Shown here: piece by piece, positions 36,498 through 44,203 of the stretch | Layout of the letters: each line of letters begins with the position of its first letter | Position numbering within the stretch: the first letter of the stretch is position 1 | Source of the DNA: Bacteroidota bacterium | Lineage (GTDB): Bacteria > Bacteroidota > Bacteroidia > NS11-12g > UBA955 | Length of the DNA: 64,000 bases | Direction of reading: 5' to 3' | Assembly: GCA_947496065.1 (NCBI GenBank) | Contig: CANMBF010000004.1 | Span: 43,697 to 107,696, forward strand | Notes under the pieces: model-generated | The model's input: the letters and a program-made list of their open reading frames with translations, nothing else | Databases searched by the model: none | What the model was told of the DNA's origin: nothing | Position numbers and translations under genes: made by a program

Positions 36498-36918
36498 GTG
36501 TTTTATAGTCGTCAAGATAGTGTTAGTTTATAGCGAAGTAAAAAAGAAAGTAACTAAAAAACAAGGATTTTTTTAGCAATTATTAAAACGAATTAACAAT
36601 GCGCTTCTATTGAAAAGAAAATCAAAATAATAGGGTTAGAAAAAAATAAAAAACGAATGTACTTTTTTCAAACCTTTCAAAGTTTTTATTTTTTTTGTCC
36701 GCTATCCTTCCAGTTTTCAACGGCTGATGGATATAAGCGATGTCTTATCGGAACAATTGTTTCATGTAATTGCATTTAATTGCTGACAAAAACTTATAGT
36801 ATCTAGTATTATGATAAGGTTAAAAAGTGAAGCACTAAAAATAATATAAACAAGAACCTAAATCATTTAAGGGGTCTACATGTTTTTGATAAGGGTGGAA
36901 AGGTTGGCCAATTTTGGT
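36498..36918. other. AT-rich spacer upstream of the giant-protein operon
   Basis: No credible gene: a + strand frame from 36880 runs antisense to the next gene. A degenerate -7-like TATCTTGA on the - strand lies about 14 bp before the ATG at 36497. Otherwise only T- and A-rich sequence is seen. Confidence 0.45.
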
Positions 36919-37302
36919 TTAACCCATGGAAGACAGCCACTCGCCAGCCTTATCTCTATCGGTAAAATAGCGCACGGGGTATTCGCCTTTGATAAAGTTG
37001 AGATAAAAGTTAATGGCCATTTTTTGCGGCAACGAATGCACTACAATGGCTTCGGCAATAATGGCGTTTCTGCGTTTTTGTGCCTCAGCTTCGCCAAAAC
37101 GACGGGCCTCTTTGGTAATGCTGTTGCTTGGTGCTGTTACCAGTAATTTTTTCAAACGCTTACCTTCAGTAAAAGTATCCAAAATGCCGTAGGCCTCAGA
37201 TAATAAATTAACGTCAATTGTTTTGATATCAAGGAATTCAACTTCTACGGTAGTTTCATCCCGCATAACAATTGACTTGATAATATTGCTTTCTTGTTGC
37301 AT
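36919..37302 (-). CDS. STAS/SpoIIAA-like protein, copy 1
   Basis: 127 aa, soluble, no signal peptide. It ends FYLNFIKGEYPVRYFTDRDKAGEWL; a C-terminal FTDxxKAxEWL helix is what I associate with small Bacteroidota STAS/SpoIIAA-like proteins. Shared core with the neighbour at 37476: a strand (VEVEFLDIKTIDVNLL), a helix, then KRLKKLLVTAPSNSITKEAR, RRNAIIAEAIVVHSLPQKMA. About half of these core positions are identical between the two. No kinase or phosphatase partner is adjacent, and whether the STAS Ser is present cannot be settled. Function unknown. Confidence 0.78.
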   Translation of the reverse strand: MQQESNIIKSIVMRDETTVEVEFLDIKTIDVNLLSEAYGILDTFTEGKRLKKLLVTAPSNSITKEARRFGEAEAQKRRNAIIAEAIVVHSLPQKMAINFYLNFIKGEYPVRYFTDRDKAGEWLSSMG

Positions 37303-37475
37303 AGTGTTTTAGTTTTTTAAAATTGCAAATGACCACAATTTCAATAGCGTTTTTTTAATTTTGAGTATCAAATTTAAACAATAATTGAATAGAGGACAAG
37401 ATAATGTCATTAATCTTGATTTTCTATTCTTATAGGCTTATTTACCAAAGTAATAAATAATATTTGAAATGGTTT

Positions 37476-37856
37476 TTAAAATTTTCTAAGCCATTCTTTG
37501 GTTTTATGGATGTCGGTAAAAAACTTCGAAGGGAAATCATCCTTGATAAATCGCAGATAAAAATTAGTCGCCATTTTTTGTGTTAAAGAAGTTACCAAAA
37601 TAGCTTCTGCAATAATTTTTTTCCGGTCGCGGTGGTTTCCTTCCTGCAAAAAAGCACGCGCCTCGCTTGTAATCGTTGAGTTTTTGCCAATGATGACTAA
37701 TCTTTTTAAAGGCCTTCCTTGTGTAAATACTTTAATATCATTTAAGATTGCTTCTATATCAGCCAATTCAATATGTACCATATCATGGTACTGAATGAGC
37801 ACACAATTATTTTCATTGAGTTGCAATGGCATTATTTTATGCGAAGAAAGTGACAT
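37476..37856 (-). CDS. STAS/SpoIIAA-like protein, copy 2
   Basis: 126 aa, paralogue of the gene at 36919. It aligns along its length: MVHIELADIEAILNDIKVFTQ, RPLKRLVIIGKNSTITSEAR, RKKIIAEAILVTSLTQKMATNFYLRFIKDDFP and KFFTDIHKTKEWLRKF. It carries a 15-residue N-terminal extension compared with its neighbour's core. The two genes lie in tandem, 173 bp apart, so each may have its own promoter. They probably arose by local duplication and then diverged. Confidence 0.78.
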   Translation of the reverse strand: MSLSSHKIMPLQLNENNCVLIQYHDMVHIELADIEAILNDIKVFTQGRPLKRLVIIGKNSTITSEARAFLQEGNHRDRKKIIAEAILVTSLTQKMATNFYLRFIKDDFPSKFFTDIHKTKEWLRKF

Positions 37857-38009
37857 TTTTAGTGACTTTTAATTAGTTAATTTAAAAGTCAATTTTCATA
37901 TGGATCACAATCTTCAAATAGTGTGCCATTCATATTGTATCCTAATGAAATTAACTTTTATTCCTAATTGTCAAAGGTTTAATTTTTATTGGCATAGACA
38001 TCAATTTTT

Positions 38010-38906
38010 TTATGTATTACTGCTTAATAAATATTGTTTTAAAGTATGCAGTTGTTTGGTAAATTTTAGGGCATTTAAATTTAAAATAATTCCCAATAAT
38101 ACCACAAGCATCCCAAACAATACGGCAATTGCATAAGTATCGTTAAATAAAAACTTGCCCATCAATACCGCCCATACAATACCTACATAACTAATGCTGC
38201 TAATTCTTGCCGCAGTGTCTGCTTGGTAAGCGCGTGTAATAAAGTACTGACCAATTTGTGTAAATACACCCGTAGCGATTAGATAAAACCAATCAATGCC
38301 AACAGGCATAACAAATTGTGATGGAAAAATTAGGGCATAAACTAACACCAAAGGTAATGCCACCAAAGGTTGAAAAAAGACAATGACATCCGCATCTTCT
38401 TTTCCACTCATGTTGCGAATGGCGTTGTATGCCAAGCCCGTAAAAACTGCGCCCGCAATACCCGTTATAAAATCAAAGGTGTCGACATTAGAAAAGCCCT
38501 TAACCATGATAACACCAACAAAGGAAAGTATGAATGAAAACCATTGTATTAAGCGCACCCGCTCTCCTAAAAACATAAGGGCAATTAAGGTGGTAAAAAT
38601 CGGACTTAAATAATGGATGATAATGGCACTGGCCAAAGGCATTTTTTGCATGGTGTACAAATAGCAAATAAGGCCTAACGCACCAAAAACTCCGCGGGCA
38701 ATTAAAAATTTGTGGTTCACACCCCACGGGAATACTTTTTTCTTTTTTAGAATCAAATAACTCATGATAAAAGTAACCCCAGCCCTAAATAAAATAATTT
38801 CGAAAATCGGAATATGCGGCATAAATTTTACGCAAGCATTCATCCAAGCAAATGAAAAGCCTGCAATAAGCATCAGTTTTACCCCTTTTGAAAATTTAAA
38901 GTCCAA
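38010..38906 (-). CDS. EamA/DMT-family transporter (TTG start likely)
   Basis: 298 aa, about ten membrane helices in two EamA halves (FSFAWMNACVKFMP, LSPIFTTLIALMFLGERVRLIQW at the end of half 1; SISYVGIVWAVLMGKFLFNDT at the end of half 2). Drug/metabolite exporters of this kind carry amino acids, nucleobases or S-adenosylmethionine; no specificity can be assigned. The TTG at 38906 (LDFKFSKGVKLML) is preceded by an in-frame stop and sits 10 bp after a TAAATTTG promoter element; an internal ATG at 38873 is the alternative. It is divergent from the DUF2079 gene. Confidence 0.88.
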   Translation of the reverse strand: MDFKFSKGVKLMLIAGFSFAWMNACVKFMPHIPIFEIILFRAGVTFIMSYLILKKKKVFPWGVNHKFLIARGVFGALGLICYLYTMQKMPLASAIIIHYLSPIFTTLIALMFLGERVRLIQWFSFILSFVGVIMVKGFSNVDTFDFITGIAGAVFTGLAYNAIRNMSGKEDADVIVFFQPLVALPLVLVYALIFPSQFVMPVGIDWFYLIATGVFTQIGQYFITRAYQADTAARISSISYVGIVWAVLMGKFLFNDTYAIAVLFGMLVVLLGIILNLNALKFTKQLHTLKQYLLSSNT

Positions 38907-38916
38907 TTGTTAAGTG

Positions 38917-38924
38917 CAAATTTA
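38917..38924 (-). promoter_or_regulatory. Putative -7 element for the EamA gene (TAAATTTG)
   Basis: Exact TAnnTTTG on the - strand, 10 bp before the TTG start at 38906. It forms a tight back-to-back promoter pair with 38946-38953. Confidence 0.5.
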
Positions 38925-38945
38925 GTAGTAATCCGTTTTGAAAAG

Positions 38946-38953
38946 TATATTTG
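38946..38953 (+). promoter_or_regulatory. Putative -7 element for the DUF2079 gene (TATATTTG)
   Basis: Exact TAnnTTTG, 10 bp before the ATG at 38964. This supports 38964 over the upstream TTG at 38907. Confidence 0.5.
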
Positions 38954-38963
38954 TAAGAATTTT

Positions 38964-40430
38964 ATGTCGAACTACAAAGCATTTTTTCTAAAGCATCAGT
39001 GGGTTTTTATGGTAACACTTTTGTTTATTGTTTTATATTCTCTCGAAGTGTTTTATAATCACTACTGCTTTCGGACATTTGCACTCGACCTTGGGGTATT
39101 CACCAACGCGCTTTACGATTATTCGCATTTACATTGGAACGATGCCACTGTCTTTAAATATACACCTGAGAATTTACTGTCAGATCATTTTGATTTGTAC
39201 TTAATTGTATTATCTCCTTTAAGTTGGATATTTGGTCAATATACTTTACTAATTGTTCAAATTGTTTCAGTAATAGTGGGTGCCATTGGTGTGTATGCTT
39301 ATTTGCAATATAAATTCAATAAACCCAATTTAAGTCTGATGGGTATGCTGAATTTTTATTTGTTCTTTGGTATATGTTCGGCACTTTCTTTCGATTATCA
39401 CAGCAATGTTGTGGCTGCCATGTTGGCCCCTTGGTTGTTTTATTTTATTGAAAAAAGAAATTTTTTGAAATTTGGTGTCTTGCTTTTCTTTCTTGTGATT
39501 GCTAAGGAAACCATTTCACTTTGGTGTTTCTTTATTTGTTTAGGTTTAATGATTGAGCATAGAAAGGATAAAAGAAGTTTTCAGTTTTTAACTGTATTTG
39601 CCTTCGTTTCGCTTGCTTATTTTTTGTTGACCATCAAAGTGATAATGCCAGAATTGGCGATGTCTGGTCAGTATGATCATTTTAAATATGCTGTCATCGG
39701 GCATGATATCAATTCAGCATTTGCCAATATAATTCAACATCCCTTGAATGCCATCGGGAATCTTTTTATTAACCATTCTGGCGAAGCGCGTTTGGATTGG
39801 GTAAAGACCGAATTTTACGGAATGGCCCTATTGTCGGGTTTGTCGCTATTGTTTTTTCGACCGGCTTTTTTAGTCATGTTGATATCGCCTTTGTGTATTA
39901 AAATGTTTAATGATGATCCTACCAAATGGAGCATTGATTGCCATTACTCTGTTGAGTTTGCAAGCATATTAACCATTGGCGCTTTTACCTTTATTGGTCA
40001 TTTGAACCCATCAAAACTGAAAGCCTTTTTGCCAATTATTATCTGTGCGGGGTCATTGTTCGCCACCTACAAATTAACGGATCATACCATATATTACCAC
40101 GATTACAACCGCATGAAATTTTACCATTCGCACCATTACAACCGCGGGTATGATTTAAAGGAGGCACATGCTGCATTTAATTTAATACCAGACAGTGCTA
40201 TTGTTTGTGCGCAATCACCTATGCTGCCGCATTTGGCTTATCGCGACAATTGTTATCAAATGCCGTTTGTTAAAAATGCAGAGTACATCGTTGGTTCGAA
40301 AAGTGAGTCCACTTGTTATCCTATTTCGGAACAAGAATTTTTGAAATTGTTAAACGATTCTTTGGCAACCAACCGTTGGCATGCCATCGTGAATGATACC
40401 AATATCACCATACTCAAAAGAAATAAATAA
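38964..40430 (+). CDS. DUF2079 membrane protein (GT-C-like)
   Basis: 488 aa with about ten membrane helices. The start is taken as the ATG at 38964 (MSNYKAFFLKHQWVF), just after the promoter element. DUF2079-like features: ALDLGVFTNALYDYSHLHW in the first periplasmic loop with its acidic residue, SDHFDLYLIVLSPLSWIF, DYHSNVVAAMLAPWLFY, then a soluble C-terminal domain (YDLKEAHAAFNLIPDSAIVCAQSPMLPHLAYR). The architecture is that of GT-C polyprenyl-phosphate-sugar transferases, and the acidic loop residue could be catalytic. It lies near a GT9 and another GT-C-like gene, suggesting surface glycan assembly. Confidence 0.85.
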   Translation: MSNYKAFFLKHQWVFMVTLLFIVLYSLEVFYNHYCFRTFALDLGVFTNALYDYSHLHWNDATVFKYTPENLLSDHFDLYLIVLSPLSWIFGQYTLLIVQIVSVIVGAIGVYAYLQYKFNKPNLSLMGMLNFYLFFGICSALSFDYHSNVVAAMLAPWLFYFIEKRNFLKFGVLLFFLVIAKETISLWCFFICLGLMIEHRKDKRSFQFLTVFAFVSLAYFLLTIKVIMPELAMSGQYDHFKYAVIGHDINSAFANIIQHPLNAIGNLFINHSGEARLDWVKTEFYGMALLSGLSLLFFRPAFLVMLISPLCIKMFNDDPTKWSIDCHYSVEFASILTIGAFTFIGHLNPSKLKAFLPIIICAGSLFATYKLTDHTIYYHDYNRMKFYHSHHYNRGYDLKEAHAAFNLIPDSAIVCAQSPMLPHLAYRDNCYQMPFVKNAEYIVGSKSESTCYPISEQEFLKLLNDSLATNRWHAIVNDTNITILKRNK

Positions 40431-41027
40431 TTACAGCGTAAGTTTCCATTTGCCCGTTTGATTGGCAGGGCGTTTGACTTTTACTATTTCAATAAAATTT
40501 TGAATGTTAGGAATGTCTGGCATCATAGGGTCAATGCGCTCGAGTTGTTCGAAATGATATATCATATCATCTATTTGCCAACTGTATAAGCCTTCAGATT
40601 TAATTAGGCGCTCATAGGCCCATCCAACATTTTTATATCCAAGGGTGAGATTGCCATTGTGTTTTTTTTCAATGTCAAGAAATTTTTTATAACACACCAC
40701 CACCATGCTGTCTTGTTTTAACTTAACATGGTTCATGCCTTTGTACCAAAAAGGTTTGCTAGTAGTTGAATCTTGCAAGCATGCAATGTTTAGCACAGAA
40801 TCGGCTGCTCTGAATTTTAATTGGCGATGGTAACAATAGCCCAGTTGCGCCAGTATATTCCAATTTTGAGGTTCTTTCGCATATGCTGCAAGATAATATT
40901 CTTCAGCTTTTCTGTAGTTGCCTTCATTCATTTCTTTATTGCCTAAAGCATATAAATTAAATCCATCTTGTGCATTTATTTTAAATGCCGAAAGGACCAC
41001 CAATACTAAAAATGCAAACTTTTTCAT
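40431..41027 (-). CDS. Periplasmic TPR protein
   Basis: 198 aa from the ATG at 41027 (the frame extends to a TTG at 41045, inside the -7 element). Signal peptide MKKFAFLVLVVLSAFKINAQ. TPR units: GFNLYALGNKEMNEGNYRKAEEYYLAAYAKEP and WNILAQLGYCYHRQLKFRAADSVLNIAC, then a third (YKGMNHVKLKQDSMVVVCYKKFLDI). The C-terminal part forms a further helical pair. Probably a protein-protein adaptor in the periplasm. The stop codon abuts the stop of the DUF2079 gene (convergent). Confidence 0.82.
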   Translation of the reverse strand: MKKFAFLVLVVLSAFKINAQDGFNLYALGNKEMNEGNYRKAEEYYLAAYAKEPQNWNILAQLGYCYHRQLKFRAADSVLNIACLQDSTTSKPFWYKGMNHVKLKQDSMVVVCYKKFLDIEKKHNGNLTLGYKNVGWAYERLIKSEGLYSWQIDDMIYHFEQLERIDPMMPDIPNIQNFIEIVKVKRPANQTGKWKLTL

Positions 41028-41042
41028 GTTGTTTAATAAACA

Positions 41043-41050
41043 CAAAAATA
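41043..41050 (-). promoter_or_regulatory. Putative -7 element for the TPR gene (TATTTTTG)
   Basis: Exact TAnnTTTG on the - strand, 15 bp before the ATG at 41027; it overlaps the in-frame TTG at 41045. Confidence 0.45.
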
Positions 41051-41144
41051 GGACAAATATTGTTTATATTCTGATGGGGCGAAATGTTCGCTGGGGATAA
41101 AGGAGTTGGTTTAATGCCATTTTTCGAATTATTATTGCAGTAGC

Positions 41145-42290
41145 ATGCAACTCAAAATAAAACAAAGCATTGATAACCTTATTGGAGGTGCGCTTGTTGC
41201 ATTGCATGTTTTGCCTGTGGGGGTGTTAGGTAAATTGCTGCGCATTAATCACCGATTAGACAAGGCCCCCAAACACATCATTGTTATAAAAATGTTAGGG
41301 CTTGGTAGTTTGATTTTAGCGGGTGATGCACTCTTGGCCTTGAAAAAAAAATATCCTACTACTGAATTTATTTTAATAGGCGGTAGGGCGTTAAAGGATA
41401 CCGCGCCTATGTTGCAGCTTTTTAATCGCATTTGGATTATCGATGATAGTAATTTTTTAAAAATGTTGCAATCGGCCTTTGTTATCGTTTTAAAATGTTT
41501 AAAATTAAAAAATAAATGGTCGTTCGATTTCGAGGTCTATTCTCGCTTAACAACTATTTTTTCACTTTATACATTTAGTAAAAATAGATTAGGTTTTGAA
41601 TTCGAAAAAGTAAATTTTAGAAATTATCTCAATACACACAATACCTATTTTAATCAATTCATACCTACAGAAGATAATTATAATTTCATGGCGATCGATG
41701 CAGGTGCAAAAATTTCAGAACGTTATTATTTGCCACAGAAAAGTAGCCATAAGAAGGGACAGGTAATTGTGATCAATAATACTTGTAGTGACCTGAGCCT
41801 TCAAAGAAAATTAGAGGCAAGTCAGCTAACAGAACTTATTCAAATAATCTATCAAAATACAACCTATGGAATTGCTTTGGCAGGTGCCCCAGTTGATAGG
41901 TTGAGTAATCAAAAGGCGATAGACAATACGGGGCTTAAAGATGGTGTGCGAATTCAAAATTGGGCTGGTTTATTAGGGTTTGAAGCCTATATCGAAGCAC
42001 TTGCCAATACCGCAGTGGCGATGGTAACCATTGATTCAGCACCACTCCACATTGCAGCCCGTTTAGGCATACCAATGGTTACAATTTGGGGGCCAACACA
42101 GTCGCAAAGCCTTGCACCTGAATGGTTGCGAGAAAGTTTGCTCTATAAAGAAGTGAATTTGAAAGTACATTGTTCGCCTTGCGTACACCATACGAAAGAG
42201 CTGCCTTGTAAGGGCCATAATTTTTGTATTAAAGACATTGAAATGATTGCGGTTTTAAAACAATTAAAGGATTTATTAAATGAAAAATAA
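41145..42290 (+). CDS. Glycosyltransferase family 9 (heptosyltransferase-like)
   Basis: 381 aa, two Rossmann domains of the GT-B fold. N-terminal strand IIVIKMLGLGSLILAGDALLALKKKYP, the typical GT9 opening. The donor-binding half shows VIVINNTCSDLSLQRKL, then TVAMVTIDSAPLHIAARLGIPMVTIWGPTQ, the diagnostic GT9 block. A Cys-rich C-terminal stretch (CSPC...LPCKGHNFC) also occurs in many GT9 enzymes. It acts in the cytosol at the membrane on lipid-linked or LPS-core sugars; the sugar is unknown. It overlaps the next gene by 11 bp. Confidence 0.92.
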   Translation: MQLKIKQSIDNLIGGALVALHVLPVGVLGKLLRINHRLDKAPKHIIVIKMLGLGSLILAGDALLALKKKYPTTEFILIGGRALKDTAPMLQLFNRIWIIDDSNFLKMLQSAFVIVLKCLKLKNKWSFDFEVYSRLTTIFSLYTFSKNRLGFEFEKVNFRNYLNTHNTYFNQFIPTEDNYNFMAIDAGAKISERYYLPQKSSHKKGQVIVINNTCSDLSLQRKLEASQLTELIQIIYQNTTYGIALAGAPVDRLSNQKAIDNTGLKDGVRIQNWAGLLGFEAYIEALANTAVAMVTIDSAPLHIAARLGIPMVTIWGPTQSQSLAPEWLRESLLYKEVNLKVHCSPCVHHTKELPCKGHNFCIKDIEMIAVLKQLKDLLNEK

Positions 42291-43566
42291 AAACCATTTC
42301 ATCATTGTTTTAACGACGCTGTTGTTTGTATTTTCCTTTGTTATTTTTAGGGCCAATACCATCAGTCAATTTGAGCAAAGTAAACGCAGAAATTTTATGC
42401 GTGGAGATGCTTACAGTGATATTAATTTGTATTCAGCTGTGCAGTATTTTAATGATTCAGGTTTGGCCAAAACCAAAGGTTTGCCTGTTCACCATTACAA
42501 AGTGCCGGTGCATGATACCACCTTGCATCCTATTGTATATACCCATTATCCCGCATTGCCAGATCTGTTGACTTATTTCTATTCAAGAATTATTGGAAGC
42601 ATCAACGAATTTGGATTGCGGCTATTTGTGGTCTTATTAAGTTTATTTTATGCGTATGTTTTATGGCATGTCTTGATGCGAATTATAAAAAACACAGGCG
42701 TTGTGTTAGTCAGCTGGGTATTGCTTATTATTTCTAATTATTTTATTGGTTGGAGCGATAGTTTGCATAAACATGTGTATGAAGAATTTGGGAAGGCGTT
42801 GTTTGTTTTGGTACTCTTAAAACATTTAGAAACACCCAAAAAAATATATTTAGTAGGCTTGTTTTTGATCATGTGTTTTGTTGCCAATATTTCTTTCGAG
42901 CCATTGGTGTATTTGGCCATTGTTTGTATTGGTGTTTCGTTATGGGAGAAGAAGGGATTATTTTCTCAATACACATTAATTCCAGCGATGGGCGCCATTG
43001 TTGGTGTGGTGTTGCACCTTTGGCAAAACATTAGTTATTTTGGGAGTTGGGAAATGGCCTTGACCGATTTGACAGAAACAGCAAAATTGAGAACAGCAGG
43101 TATTGAAGTGAGTGGATTGCAAAAAAAATTAGAGTCGCCTTTTGGGTGGGTTGAATTTATCTCTTTGCCTTTTATATGGTTGAGCAGAACCGAACGTTTT
43201 TTTCTAGTACCAGCCTTCGCATTAATTGGCATGTGGTATATTGTAAGGAATGAATTTAAGGAATTGCTTGGGCCTAATTATTATAAGTGGTGTAAGTTGT
43301 TGCTAATTGCTTCCTATAGCTGGTGTATTGTAATGGCGCAGCATGCCTATGTGCATTCATTTACCATGCGACAAGCCGGCCTGTGCTATGCGGTTATTGC
43401 AGGACCAATTGTTTATTTATTTTATAACAAAATAAAGACGCAATTTAAAAATTTCAATATGGGTCATAAAGTGTTTTCAGTTTTGATTATTGGCTATACT
43501 TTAATTATGTTGCTTACCCAAGCGGTATGGGACATGTGGATTAAAAACACTTTTTTAGCGCCTTAA
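42280..43566 (+). CDS. Multi-pass membrane protein, probable GT-C glycosyltransferase
   Basis: 428 aa with about ten membrane helices. N-terminal anchor (FIIVLTTLLFVFSFVIFRA), then a first periplasmic loop with acidic residues (FMRGDAYSDINLYSAVQYFND) and HHYKVPVHDTTLHPIVYTHYPALPDLLTYFYSRI, which looks like the sugar-lipid binding loop of GT-C enzymes. Translation is coupled to the GT9 gene upstream, so the two probably act in one glycan pathway. No close family is recognised, and other polytopic functions cannot be excluded. Confidence 0.78.
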   Translation: MKNKNHFIIVLTTLLFVFSFVIFRANTISQFEQSKRRNFMRGDAYSDINLYSAVQYFNDSGLAKTKGLPVHHYKVPVHDTTLHPIVYTHYPALPDLLTYFYSRIIGSINEFGLRLFVVLLSLFYAYVLWHVLMRIIKNTGVVLVSWVLLIISNYFIGWSDSLHKHVYEEFGKALFVLVLLKHLETPKKIYLVGLFLIMCFVANISFEPLVYLAIVCIGVSLWEKKGLFSQYTLIPAMGAIVGVVLHLWQNISYFGSWEMALTDLTETAKLRTAGIEVSGLQKKLESPFGWVEFISLPFIWLSRTERFFLVPAFALIGMWYIVRNEFKELLGPNYYKWCKLLLIASYSWCIVMAQHAYVHSFTMRQAGLCYAVIAGPIVYLFYNKIKTQFKNFNMGHKVFSVLIIGYTLIMLLTQAVWDMWIKNTFLAP

Positions 43567-43604
43567 TAAAATACTAATTCTTTTCAAAGTTCGTTAAGAT
43601 AAAG

Positions 43605-44195
43605 ATGATGCGTTTTGGTAATTGTTATACCTGTTTCTTTTTTGCTTTTGTGGCATGTCAACCTGATACAAAATTAAATACCCTTGCAATAAAGGATTCA
43701 ACAATCACATCTACTATCATTCAACATTCTAGGCCTAAACTGGCTAGAAGAAGGATAAAGCCTTTCAAAATAAATGCAGCAGTCAAATTAATAGTTGTGA
43801 AGAAAAAAGAGAATACATTGCTTGCTTATTTTGGGGATACTTTTAAAGTCTATCAGGTTGCATTGGGTGCAAATTCCATTGGACATAAAGTGCAAAAGGG
43901 TGATAATAAAACACCCGAAGGTAATTATACCATTGTGTTAAAAAATCCAAATAGCAGAGGTTATAAGGCGTTAAAGATTTCGTATCCAAATTTGGATGAT
44001 AAACACAAGGCATGGCAAGCAGGCTTAGACCCGGGAGGCGATATTTGCATTCATGGTTTGTGGTGGGATACACAAGATCCACTAACCCACTGGCAAAGCA
44101 ATTGGACACAAGGATGTATAGCACTTAATAACCAACAAATTGACGAATTATATCAATACACTTGTGTTGGAACGCAAGTTAAAATCTTGCCTTAA
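43605..44195 (+). CDS. L,D-transpeptidase (YkuD domain) lipoprotein-like
   Basis: 196 aa. The start has two ATGs in tandem (43605, 43608). A short hydrophobic leader ends FAFVACQP, so Cys18 may be lipidated, though the leader is unusually short and Phe-rich. The YkuD domain spans residues about 60-195: KGDNKTPEGNYTI, then CIHGLWW (His150) and NWTQGCIALNNQQIDELY with the nucleophile Cys171. The 'WTxGCIAxxN' form is the ErfK/YafK-like branch. It cross-links or trims peptidoglycan, or anchors proteins, in the periplasm. It follows the glycosyltransferase pair by 38 bp. Confidence 0.88.
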   Translation: MMRFGNCYTCFFFAFVACQPDTKLNTLAIKDSTITSTIIQHSRPKLARRRIKPFKINAAVKLIVVKKKENTLLAYFGDTFKVYQVALGANSIGHKVQKGDNKTPEGNYTIVLKNPNSRGYKALKISYPNLDDKHKAWQAGLDPGGDICIHGLWWDTQDPLTHWQSNWTQGCIALNNQQIDELYQYTCVGTQVKILP

Positions 44196-44203
44196 GCGAA
44201 GGC

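Noticed and set aside
36880..37146. + strand frame opposite the STAS-like gene
   Set aside because: It lies antisense to a gene with a clear paralogue next door; there is no recognisable protein pattern.
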